Shown here: one piece after another, positions 1 through 7,759 of the stretch
Layout: the number at the start of each line of letters is the position of its first letter
Position numbering within the stretch: the stretch's first letter is position 1
From: JALOAT01 sp041677345
GTDB lineage: Bacteria > Pseudomonadota > Gammaproteobacteria > Thiohalomonadales > Thiohalomonadaceae
DNA length: 8,049 bases
Reading direction: 5' to 3'
NCBI GenBank assembly: GCA_041677345.1
Contig: JBAYQE010000112.1
Span: 1 to 8,049, forward strand
Translations under genes and position numbers: made by a program
Notes under the pieces: generated by a model
What the model was told of the DNA's origin: nothing
What the model saw: only the letters and a program-made list of their open reading frames with translations
Databases searched by the model: none

Positions 1-2355
<2,355 letters not shown>

Positions 2356-2367
2356 CCGCCGGAAGAT

Positions 2368-2482
2368 AAAACCCGGAGGCCACGGAGATTCGACCGCGGG
2401 TGTCTGTGGCGGCGCAGGGCGAGAGTTCGCTACTGAGGTTCCGGCAAGCCACCCTATTCTCCTGAGTGGCCTCCGTGGTTAA
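2368..2482. repeat. Short intergenic element bounded by imperfect inverted arms
   Basis: The left arm CGGAGGCCAC (2374-2383) is the exact reverse complement of GTGGCCTCCG (2466-2475). Allowing one bulged base, the match continues outward into AAAACC on the left and GGTTAAA on the right. The left arm also contains a 9-base tandem echo of CGGAG. About 82 bases separate the arms. It lies between metH and the methyltransferase gene and has no ORF of its own that looks real. It could be a small non-autonomous repeat or a termination structure for metH; other copies would be needed to decide. Confidence 0.45.
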
Positions 2483-2518
2483 AGCTTTTTTCTCCGGGAC
2501 GACCGCAAGGTGTCACGC

Positions 2519-3103
2519 ATGTGGGATGAACGTTACGCGACGGACGAGTACGTCTACGGCACCGAACCCAACGATTTCCTCGCCGCCAACGTGGCGCGCT
2601 TGCCGCAGGGCGAGGTGCTGTGCCTCGCCGAAGGCGAGGGCCGCAATGCCGTATGGCTGGCGCGCCAGGGTTTTCGGGTCACGGCGGTGGATGCCTCGTC
2701 GGTCGGTCTTGCCAAGGCGCAACGCCTTGCCGAGCGACACCAGGTTCACATTGAGACCGTCCATGCGGACCTGGCGCATTACGACCTGGGCACCGCACGT
2801 TGGGATGCCATCGTGTCCATCTTCTGCCACCTGCCGCCGCCGTTGCGTGCACGGGTGCACGGCGCGATCGCAGACGCATTGAAACCGGGCGGCGTGTTTC
2901 TGCTCGAAGGGTACACGCCTGCACAATTGCGCCTTGGTACCGGCGGCCCTCCCGTGCCCGAGCTGATGATGACCCTCGATGCACTGCGCAACGAATTGCC
3001 CGGGCTTTCCCTGCAACACGGCGTCGAGCTGGAGCGCGAGGTCCACGAGGGGCGTTTCCACCACGGCCGCGGCGCGGTGGTGCAGGTGATCGCGAGTCGT
3101 TAG
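2519..3103 (+). CDS. TehB-like class I SAM-dependent methyltransferase
   Basis: This is a cytoplasmic S-adenosylmethionine-dependent methyltransferase of unknown substrate. The SAM-binding core is clear. The first strand and loop read EVLCLAEGEGRNAVWLA, with EGEGRN in place of the classical GxGxG, followed by the acidic strand end VTAVDAS, an ADLAHYD motif, and the post-motif strand WDAIVSIFCHLPP, then LKPGGVFLLEGYTP. This arrangement is typical of the small bacterial group often annotated as tellurite resistance TehB-like; a role in tellurite resistance is not shown. Two starts are possible. ATG 2519 gives the family-typical MWDERYATDEYVYGTEPNDF and has AAGG (2507-2510) eight bases upstream. 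GTG 2510 adds three residues, but it overlaps that ribosome-binding site, so ATG 2519 is preferred. The length of 194 residues is normal. Confidence 0.88.
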   Translation: MWDERYATDEYVYGTEPNDFLAANVARLPQGEVLCLAEGEGRNAVWLARQGFRVTAVDASSVGLAKAQRLAERHQVHIETVHADLAHYDLGTARWDAIVSIFCHLPPPLRARVHGAIADALKPGGVFLLEGYTPAQLRLGTGGPPVPELMMTLDALRNELPGLSLQHGVELEREVHEGRFHHGRGAVVQVIASR

Positions 3104-3124
3104 CAACGGAAATGGCCCACGGCT

Positions 3125-3189
3125 TCGCGGCCTGAGGCCGCTCCTACGAGCCGAGTGTCTCCACCTGTAGGAGCGGCCTCAGGCCGCGA
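3125..3189. repeat. Inverted pair of REP palindromes
   Basis: Two copies of a 23-base sequence lie head to head. One is at 3125-3147 and its perfect reverse complement at 3167-3189 (beginning GTAGGAGCGGCCTCAGG), separated by 19 bases. Each copy also contains its own perfect palindrome, GCGGCCT-C-AGGCCGC. The GTAGGAGCGG...GCCGCGA form is the well-known REP type of Pseudomonas, Xanthomonas and related gammaproteobacteria, which is dispersed by RAYT transposases in trans. It sits 21 bases after the methyltransferase stop, where the RNA could fold into a strong stem that stops transcription or protects the 3' end. No RAYT gene is visible here. Confidence 0.88.
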
Positions 3190-3202
3190 TTCTCACGGTG
3201 AT

Positions 3203-3352
3203 TCAGCCGGTGAGCGTTTCACGAATCCCCTGACGGTACGGTGTCGGCTGAAAAAAGCGTGCGTTGAATTTGGAGCTGTCGAAGACGTAGGGCTCGGCGT
3301 TCTGGTCCAGCAGTTCCATGGTCGCGCGCACCGCACCGTGGAATCGAACCCC
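3203..3352 (-). pseudogene. Remnant: C-terminus of an NAD-dependent epimerase/SDR-like protein
   Basis: The minus-strand frame ending at the stop at 3203-3205 encodes about 48 residues. They resemble the end of extended SDR / NAD-dependent epimerase proteins: EPYVFDSSKF, then a PTPYRQGIRETL segment, corresponding to the usual EPFVVDSSKF...TPLxEGIRxT ending. Nothing upstream in this frame resembles the Rossmann N-terminus; the frame there runs antisense to the EF-hand gene and is Gly/Arg-rich noise. Together with the REP pair just beyond the stop, this looks like the leftover 3' end of a deleted gene. The assignment rests on a short match recalled by eye. Confidence 0.5.
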
Positions 3353-3426
3353 CCACCGTGCAAAGCATCCGCCGGATCCACTCGGTACAGCGAGACCGAA
3401 TAGGCACGCACGTGAGCGATTTTCAT
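3349..3426 (-). pseudogene. Possible remnant: 5' end of an unidentified gene (MKIAHVRAYSV...)
   Basis: On the minus strand, from ATG at 3426, about 26 residues read MKIAHVRAYSVSLYRVD and then PADALHGGG. The sequence looks protein-like and faintly resembles the N-terminus of mandelate racemase/muconate lactonizing enzymes, which often start MKI..VRA. Beyond about 3349 the frame turns into a shadow of the SDR-like remnant in another frame. No ribosome-binding site precedes the ATG. This may be the start of a different gene fused to the SDR tail by deletion, or simply chance coding. Confidence 0.22.
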
Positions 3427-3483
3427 CACCGACGCCCGTGAGATTTCCGTGGTTGGGCGCTAAAGATTCGATGAGCGTCCTCC

Positions 3484-3489
3484 GGAGGG
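3484..3489 (+). promoter_or_regulatory. Ribosome-binding site of the EF-hand gene
   Basis: GGAGGG lies seven bases before ATG 3497. This is a near-ideal Shine-Dalgarno and fixes the start there rather than at the in-frame ATG at 3506. Confidence 0.85.
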
Positions 3490-3496
3490 ATTCCCC

Positions 3497-4300
3497 ATGA
3501 AACCCATGTCGGCCGCAGCCGTACTTCTCTCCGCCGGGGCGATGCTGCTCCCTGCGGGGACCGTCCGCGCCCAGGACCCGGGTGCGGTGACGCTGCTCGA
3601 TCAGGCGTTCTCCCGGCTGGACACCAACAACGACGGCCTCATCAGTCTCGGCGAGGCGGATCGTTCGGTGCTGCTCAGCAGCAATTTCGCCACCGCGGAT
3701 ACGGACGCGGACAACGCCATCGATCGCGTGGAGTTCGGGGCCTTCCAGGCGCTCATCAGCGGCGGGCCGGGCGGGGGCGGAGGCGGCCTCCTGGGCGGGA
3801 CGACCACGCCGCCCGCGACCGGTACCCCCGGCCCCTCGGTGACCGCACCGCCGGAGACGGGCACGCCCGGCCTGACACCTCCCCCGGCCGCGCCGCCGGG
3901 CGCCGGAACCACGGCGCCGCCGGCTGTCGGCTCCCCCGGCGTCACGCCCCCCACGACTGTGCCTGATACGGACGTGCAGCCCTTCGCCGCACCCGGCACT
4001 TCGCCTTCGCCCTTTGGTGCTCCAGGCACGACGCCACCGCCCTTTGGTGCGCCGGGCACCCCCGGTGCAACGCCGCCGACCACCAGCAGCCCCGGCGCCA
4101 CACCGCCCACGCCCAGTGCACCCGGCGGTGTGCCGCCCACCACCAGCGCGCCGGGCACCACGCCACCCACCTTCAGCGCACCGGGCGGCACGCCCCCCAC
4201 CACCAGCAGCCCGGGTGCCACACCACGCACCTTCAGCGCGCCGGGCACGGCGCCGCCCACCTCGGCCGCGCCGGGTGCGACACCGGCGCCGCCACGCTGA
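3497..4300 (+). CDS. Secreted EF-hand protein with Pro/Thr/Gly decamer-repeat tail
   Basis: This is a predicted exported calcium-binding protein of 267 residues with unknown role. Residues 1-25 form a signal peptide: KP near the start, a hydrophobic Ala/Leu core and an AxA-like VRA site before QD. Two adjacent EF-hand loops follow. The first, residues 42-53, is DTNNDGLISLGE, with canonical ligands D42, N44, D46, S50 and E53. The second, residues 68-79, has D68, D70, D72, D76 and E79, but Asn instead of the usual Gly at position 6. A Gly-rich hinge (about 89-101) leads to a roughly 165-residue tail of Pro, Thr, Gly, Ala and Ser. From 161 to 260 the tail consists of ten decamers around APGxTPPTxS. 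The tail has no cysteines or hydrophobic segments and should be disordered. A periplasmic, surface or cell-wall-spacer role is inference. It is probably monocistronic; the MazG-like gene starts 45 bases later. Confidence 0.87.
   Translation: MKPMSAAAVLLSAGAMLLPAGTVRAQDPGAVTLLDQAFSRLDTNNDGLISLGEADRSVLLSSNFATADTDADNAIDRVEFGAFQALISGGPGGGGGGLLGGTTTPPATGTPGPSVTAPPETGTPGLTPPPAAPPGAGTTAPPAVGSPGVTPPTTVPDTDVQPFAAPGTSPSPFGAPGTTPPPFGAPGTPGATPPTTSSPGATPPTPSAPGGVPPTTSAPGTTPPTFSAPGGTPPTTSSPGATPRTFSAPGTAPPTSAAPGATPAPPR
3977..4276 (+). repeat. Ten 30-bp in-frame tandem repeats (decapeptide APGxTPPTxS)
   Basis: Bases encoding residues 161-260 of the EF-hand protein form ten consecutive 30-base units. The first three carry PFGAPG or PFAAPG variants; the last seven follow [AGT][TVA]P-P-T-x-[SA]-[SA]-P-G, with CACCGCCCACC-type and GCGCCGGGC-type blocks recurring. 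Units differ at synonymous and nonsynonymous positions, so they are diverged rather than a fresh expansion. All keep the frame, as expected if the peptide spacing matters. Confidence 0.85.
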
Positions 4301-4345
4301 GCCGAAGGTCGCATACACCCATGGGTTGGGGCATAGTGGAGCTCC

Positions 4346-4726
4346 ATGCCAACCACGGATGCCCCCATGGACTTCCATGCCCTTTCCCTGCAACTGCGCG
4401 TGTTCGCCGAGGAGCGCGACTGGGACCAGTTCCACAACCCCAAGAACCTGGTGATGGCGCTTGCGGGCGAGACCGGTGAACTGCTGGAGATATTCCAGTG
4501 GATGACGCCCGATCAGGCTGCGGCTGTCGCGCAATCGCCGGAGAAATTCCGCGCCGTCGAGGATGAGCTGGCCGACGTGTTCATCTATCTGGTGAGGCTC
4601 GCCGACAAGCTGGGTGTGGATCTGGAGACGGTTATTGCGCGGAAAATCAACGAAAATGCCGCCAAGTACCCGGTTCACAAGTCCCGTGGAAACTGCCTGA
4701 AATACACGGAGTTGCCGGAGGACTGA
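4346..4726 (+). CDS. MazG/RS21-C6-like nucleotide pyrophosphohydrolase
   Basis: This is a small all-alpha NTP pyrophosphatase that hydrolyses (d)NTPs to NMP and pyrophosphate, probably cleansing aberrant or excess dNTPs in the cytoplasm; the related human enzyme is DCTPP1. The 126 residues carry the family pattern: RDWDQFHNPKNLVMALAGE; the metal-binding ExxE pair E42/E45 in GETGELLEIFQW; the second pair E74/D77 in EDELADVFIYL; LADKLGVDL; and the closing RKxxxNxxKYP segment (99-109) followed by RG and KYTEL. ATG 4346 has GGAG only four bases upstream. The in-frame ATG 4367 would give MDFHALSLQLRVF, closer to common family N-termini, but its ribosome-binding site is weak; either is possible. 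There is no toxin or antitoxin partner next to it, so a stand-alone housekeeping role is more likely than MazEF-type function. Confidence 0.9.
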   Translation: MPTTDAPMDFHALSLQLRVFAEERDWDQFHNPKNLVMALAGETGELLEIFQWMTPDQAAAVAQSPEKFRAVEDELADVFIYLVRLADKLGVDLETVIARKINENAAKYPVHKSRGNCLKYTELPED

Positions 4727-4818
4727 GCCCGGCGGGTGTGGTCACCGATCTGCAAAATGCAGAAAAGCTCACAGTTTTTTTGAGACCTATCACGGAAGCT
4801 TTTACGTGAGGGACTCAC

Positions 4819-5136
4819 ATGAATACGAAACGTTTCCAGGTCGTGTACACGGGGCGGTGCGTATCCGGTATGGATACGTCCACGGTAGTGAGCAACCTCG
4901 TGCTCGACGTGGGTGTTTCGGAAGAGAAGGCGCGTTCCCTGCTGCGTATGCAGCGCGTCCTTCTCAAGCGCTTCGCCTTTGCCAGCGATGCACAGAAGAT
5001 GGTCACCAAGCTGGAACGTGCCGGCCTGTTGTGCGCCATCGTCGACGCCATGCCCGACGGTAGCGAGTCCGGCGCTCCCGGCGAAAGCATGCTCGTCAGC
5101 TTCCTCAGTAAGTTCAGCCCTCTCAAGAAGAAGTGA
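4819..5136 (+). CDS. Small conserved-looking protein of unknown function, 105 aa
   Basis: The family is not one I can name with confidence. ATG 4819 is preceded by GAGGGA (4808-4813) at five-base spacing, and the gene ends at a strong terminator, so it is a real transcription unit. Residues 5-77 read as a compact alpha/beta domain: strand FQVVYTGRCVSGMD, a helix over about 20-31, GVSEEKARSLL, the basic RVLLKRF turn, then a helix DAQKMVTKLERAGLLCAIVD. The order 'beta, GR..G.D, helix, ..A..LL....VLLKR, A....LE.AG, beta' resembles a roughly 70-residue module fused to membrane domains in some gammaproteobacterial proteins. Here it stands alone with a short tail ending PLKKK. No signal peptide or membrane segment is seen. 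Residues 78-90 (Gly/Ser/Pro-rich) look like a linker to a final amphipathic helix. Function is unassigned. Confidence 0.8.
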   Translation: MNTKRFQVVYTGRCVSGMDTSTVVSNLVLDVGVSEEKARSLLRMQRVLLKRFAFASDAQKMVTKLERAGLLCAIVDAMPDGSESGAPGESMLVSFLSKFSPLKKK

Positions 5137-5139
5137 TTG

Positions 5140-5170
5140 CCGGGGCGCCGCAGGCGCCCCGGTACCTTTT
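5140..5170 (+). terminator. Rho-independent terminator after the 105-aa gene
   Basis: There is a perfect 10-bp stem, CCGGGGCGCC / GGCGCCCCGG (5140-5149 with 5153-5162), with a GCA loop, followed by TACCTTTT. It begins four bases after the stop codon. The T-tract is short, but the stem is very stable. The opposite strand lacks a good T-run, so it is less likely to serve the converging DUF2058 gene. Confidence 0.8.
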
Positions 5171-5222
5171 CCCGTGCGGCAGGACCGCTACTACCCGCTG
5201 CGGCATGTGATGACCGCCGGGC

Positions 5223-5762
5223 TCACCACATCAGATCGTCGGGCACCTGGTACTTGGCATAGGGGTCGTCGGGGGCCGGAGTAGCCGATGGCGGGGCTTC
5301 GGGGGGACTGATCACGCAGGCGGCATCACGTTCGCCGATCTTCTCGGCCACGGCCACGGGCACGATGTTGTACTGGCCGTGCAGCTTCACCACCAGGGCG
5401 CCGCCGTTCACCAAAAGGCGATGCACCTCGGGATTCACATACAGGCGCCGCACCTTGCGGCCGTCGATGAAGTTGTAGGTGACATCACCGTCACCCTTGG
5501 GTAGACGGTTGGCCTCGATCATCTGCTTGATCTGTGCGGCCCGCGCCTTGCGCTCGGACTCTTCTTGGCGCTGGCGGTTGAGCTCGCGGTCGCGCTCGGC
5601 TTTCTCGGCCTGCGCCTTCAACGCCTGCTGGCGTCGCGCATCCTTCTGAGCCGCCGCCGGGTCTCTTTTCTGTTCCTGGCGTTTTTGTTGCTTGGCCTGG
5701 CGCGCGCGCTTCTCGTCCACCAGGCCCAGTTTCAGAAGCTGTTCTTGCAGGGAATTGCCCAA
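5223..5762 (-). CDS. yaiL: DUF2058 / YaiL family protein (putative nucleic-acid-associated)
   Basis: A 179-residue cytoplasmic protein of the DUF2058 family (E. coli YaiL), sometimes labelled a nucleoprotein/polynucleotide-associated enzyme; the biochemical role is not established. The N-terminus SLQEQLLKLGLVDEKRA matches the family. Residues about 18-80 are a long, highly charged Lys/Arg/Gln/Glu helix, probably coiled coil. Then come the IKQMIEANRLPKGDGDVTYNF core, FIDGRKVRRLYV, an IVPVAVAEKIGERD segment, an Ala/Pro linker (152-165) and the conserved acidic end DDPYAKYQVPDDLMW. The start is a TTG at 5762: no in-frame ATG or GTG lies nearby upstream, GGAG is about eight bases before it, and the residue alignment with E. 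coli YaiL supports it. It is divergent from ycaO and convergent with the 105-aa gene. Confidence 0.93.
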   Translation of the reverse strand: MGNSLQEQLLKLGLVDEKRARQAKQQKRQEQKRDPAAAQKDARRQQALKAQAEKAERDRELNRQRQEESERKARAAQIKQMIEANRLPKGDGDVTYNFIDGRKVRRLYVNPEVHRLLVNGGALVVKLHGQYNIVPVAVAEKIGERDAACVISPPEAPPSATPAPDDPYAKYQVPDDLMW

Positions 5763-6016
5763 GGTCGTCTCTCCGCCGACGATACGATGGCTGTTAGTGT
5801 ACTGTCTTACCCTTGGGCGCCACTTCCAGGGCCCAATGGCGCAGAAACAATGTCTGCCGCCGCGAAACAGTACACTACTTTAGCCCATGGATGCGCGTGC
5901 AGCGCCGGTGCGCCGGGCGCGGCCTTGTCCGGGCGCTACATTGGTGCCCTGGCGGGCCGGGAAATAATCGCTCCCCCACACGCCCCCACGGCGTGCTTAT
6001 CGCACGGTAGGTGCTC
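5763..6016. promoter_or_regulatory. Divergent control region between DUF2058 gene and ycaO
   Basis: This 254-base non-coding stretch must carry the promoters of both genes. It contains an 11-base inverted repeat, TAGTGTACTGT at 5795-5805 and ACAGTACACTA at 5867-5877. Between the arms lie shorter inverted pairs: TTGGGC/GCCCAA (5813-5818, 5831-5836), GCGCCA/TGGCGC (5818-5823, 5837-5842) and GCAGA/TCTGC (5841-5845, 5853-5857). Each outer arm contains a TACACT pointing outward, which could be a -10 for the gene on its side. For the DUF2058 gene this would give a leader of about 27 bases. No good -35 matches were found, so the arms may instead be operator sites. Confidence 0.5.
5941..5968 (+). promoter_or_regulatory. 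Candidate sigma70-type promoter for ycaO
   Basis: TTGGTG (5941-5946) and AATAAT (5963-5968) are separated by 16 bases in an otherwise GC-rich leader, ending 48 bases before the ycaO start. The -35 is fair and the -10 partial. This is a visual match only. Confidence 0.35.
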
Positions 6017-7759
6017 GTGTCACAAACCTTCATCGTCGGCAAAGACGCATCATTGGAAGCCTCCCTCGCCCGTATGCAGGCGCGGCTCTCGGCGCTGGGC
6101 TTTCACGTGGAGGCGCAATCCTGGCTCAACCCGGTGGCAAATGTCTGGTCGGTGCACGTACGCGAGCGCGATTGTCCGCTGTTGTTCACCAACGGCAAGG
6201 GCTCCTCGCGCGATGCAGCCCTGGCCAGCGCCCTGGGGGAATTCTTTGAGCGCCTGAGTACCAATTATTTCTGGACGCATTACTGGCTGGGCGGCACCAA
6301 CGCGAATGGCCCCGTCACCCACTTCCCCGATGAGCGCTGGTTCCCCTTGCGCGACGACGGTACCTGGCCCGAGGGCCTGCTCACACCCGCGTTGCGGCAC
6401 CATTACGATCCGGACGGTGACCTGGATGCCGAGGCACTGGTGGACCTGAATTCGGGCAATGCCGCACGCGGCATCTGTGCGCTGCCGTACGTGCGCGAGC
6501 GTGATGGCGCGCAGGTGTGGTTCCCGGTGAACATCATTGGCAACTTGTACGTGAGCAACGGCATGTCCGCCGGTAATACCCAGGCCGAGGCCCGTACCCA
6601 GGCGCTGTCGGAGATCATTGAGCGCCACGTGAAGTTCCGCGTCATTGCCGAGGGTCTGTGTCTGCCCGAAGTGCCAGAGGCGATGATCGTGCGTCACCCG
6701 CGCATCGCTGCGGGCGTGAACGCCCTGCGTGCGGCTGGCTTCGGCGTGCGGGTGCACGACGCCTCGCTGGGCGGCAAATACCCCGTGATGAACGTCACAT
6801 TGCTCAATCCTGCCGACCAGGGCTGCTTTGCCAGCTTCGGCGCCCACCCCCGTTGCGAAGTGGCCCTGGAGCGCGCCCTCACCGAACTGCTGCAGGGACG
6901 CGCCCTCGACGCACTGGGCGGTTTTCCGCCGCCCGGCTTCGACATGGATGAGGTCTCCCAGCCCCAGAACCTGGAACTGCACTTCGTGGACTCCAGCGGC
7001 GTGGTCGGCTGGCGCTTCTTGGCCGACACGCCGGATTTTCCTTTCACCGCATGGGATTTTATCGGCAGCACCACACAGGAATATGCCTGGCTGGTGGAAC
7101 GCATCCAGGCCGATGGCTTCGATGTGTACGTCGCCGACTACACCGACCTGGGGATGCCGGCCTGTCGTATCCTGGTGCCCGGCATGTCGGAGATCTACCC
7201 CGTCGAGGACCTGCACTGGGAGAACAACAGTGTGGGCAACGCACTGCGCGAGCCGCTGTTGCGTCTGCCGGAACTCGACGAGGAGGCATGTGCTGGCCTG
7301 CTGGGGCAATTGGACGCGCTCGGGCTCGACGATGCCCGCCCCGTGGCGCCGCTCATAGGGCTTGCCGCCGACCCGGGTTCTGCCTGGGCGGAACTGCGCG
7401 TCGGTGAACTGAAGACATTGCTGGCCTTGGCCGTCGGCGATGACGAGGCCGTGGGCGAGGGCTGTGAGTGGATCCGACAGTTCGGCCAGCTGAGCCCCGC
7501 GCGACGGCGCGTCTATGATTGCCTTGGCTCCCTGCGACAACTGGTGGACCCCGAGTCCTACGAGAGCGCGCTGGTGCAACTCTACGGGAGCGACACACTC
7601 GCCCTGGCCAAGGCCCTGCTGGCCGGGGAACTGCGCTTTCCAGGGCTGCACGCCCCCGGCCCGGGCTTGGCCCATTGCGACCTGCACCTGAGTTTGCTGG
7701 CCGCCTACGACAAACGTCATCACCGCAGCGCCCGACAGGCGGCCGGGGTGGCTGTGTAG
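6017..7759 (+). CDS. ycaO: YcaO, ATP-dependent cyclodehydratase-fold protein (RimO accessory type)
   Basis: A full-length orthologue of E. coli YcaO (580 versus about 586 residues). The YcaO fold uses ATP to activate peptide amide bonds; the E. coli protein makes no azole natural product and has been linked to beta-methylthiolation of ribosomal protein S12 together with RimO. Residues expected at the Mg-ATP site are in place: K9 in GKD, S71, E75 and E78 in SALGEFFER, and E199, E202 and R203 in SEIIER, preceded by NGMSAGNTQAEAR. The family blocks SWLNPVANVWSVH, NIIGNLYVSNGMSAGNT, FASFGAHP, ALTELLQGR and RILVPGMSEIYP are all recognisable. The C-terminal helical region (about 410-565) matches the E. 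coli extension, and there is no PxPxP tail of the azoline-forming type. Start GTG 6017 aligns with E. coli (MSQTFIVGKD versus MTQTFIPGKD) and has TAGGTG just upstream; GTG 6011 falls inside that ribosome-binding site. No precursor peptide, dehydrogenase or RimO gene is nearby. Confidence 0.97.
   Translation: MSQTFIVGKDASLEASLARMQARLSALGFHVEAQSWLNPVANVWSVHVRERDCPLLFTNGKGSSRDAALASALGEFFERLSTNYFWTHYWLGGTNANGPVTHFPDERWFPLRDDGTWPEGLLTPALRHHYDPDGDLDAEALVDLNSGNAARGICALPYVRERDGAQVWFPVNIIGNLYVSNGMSAGNTQAEARTQALSEIIERHVKFRVIAEGLCLPEVPEAMIVRHPRIAAGVNALRAAGFGVRVHDASLGGKYPVMNVTLLNPADQGCFASFGAHPRCEVALERALTELLQGRALDALGGFPPPGFDMDEVSQPQNLELHFVDSSGVVGWRFLADTPDFPFTAWDFIGSTTQEYAWLVERIQADGFDVYVADYTDLGMPACRILVPGMSEIYPVEDLHWENNSVGNALREPLLRLPELDEEACAGLLGQLDALGLDDARPVAPLIGLAADPGSAWAELRVGELKTLLALAVGDDEAVGEGCEWIRQFGQLSPARRRVYDCLGSLRQLVDPESYESALVQLYGSDTLALAKALLAGELRFPGLHAPGPGLAHCDLHLSLLAAYDKRHHRSARQAAGVAV

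Larger units (their letters stand above)
3104..3496. other. Gene-free stretch with repeats and decayed coding sequence
   Basis: This 393-base interval between the methyltransferase stop and the EF-hand gene contains no intact gene. From left to right it holds the REP pair, the SDR C-terminal remnant, the possible second remnant, and about 60 bases immediately upstream of the EF-hand gene. Apart from that gene's ribosome-binding site, no convincing promoter was found in those 60 bases. Confidence 0.7.

Noticed and set aside
3601..4443. A 280-codon Gly/Val/Pro-rich minus-strand frame resembling a PE-PGRS-type protein
   Set aside because: It is the mirror image of the APGxTPPTxS repeats. The plus-strand frame has a signal peptide, a strong ribosome-binding site and canonical EF-hands.
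3203..4678. A 491-codon minus-strand open frame over the EF-hand and MazG-like genes
   Set aside because: Only its last ~48 residues look like protein. The rest is Gly/Arg-rich antisense of the repeat tail and of a well-supported MazG-like gene.
4346..4726. MazG-like gene as part of a toxin-antitoxin or phage defence pair
   Set aside because: No toxin, antitoxin or defence gene adjoins it, and the sequence fits stand-alone RS21-C6/dCTPase-like housekeeping enzymes.
4749..4781. Terminator after the MazG-like gene (TCTGCA-AAA-TGCAGA hairpin plus T7 run)
   Set aside because: The stem is only six base pairs, and the T-run begins 12 bases after it instead of immediately, so termination cannot be claimed.
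5172..5222. A plus-strand fragment reading RQDRYYPLRHVMTAG between the terminator and the DUF2058 stop
   Set aside because: It looks protein-like but is only about 15 residues, has no start or ribosome-binding site, and sits between two gene ends; chance is the simplest explanation.
6017..7759. YcaO as the core of a thiazole/oxazole-modified or thioamidated peptide (RiPP) cluster
   Set aside because: The sequence follows E. coli YcaO from end to end, lacks the PxPxP C-terminus, and no precursor peptide, E1-like/ocin-ThiF, dehydrogenase or TfuA gene is in the window.
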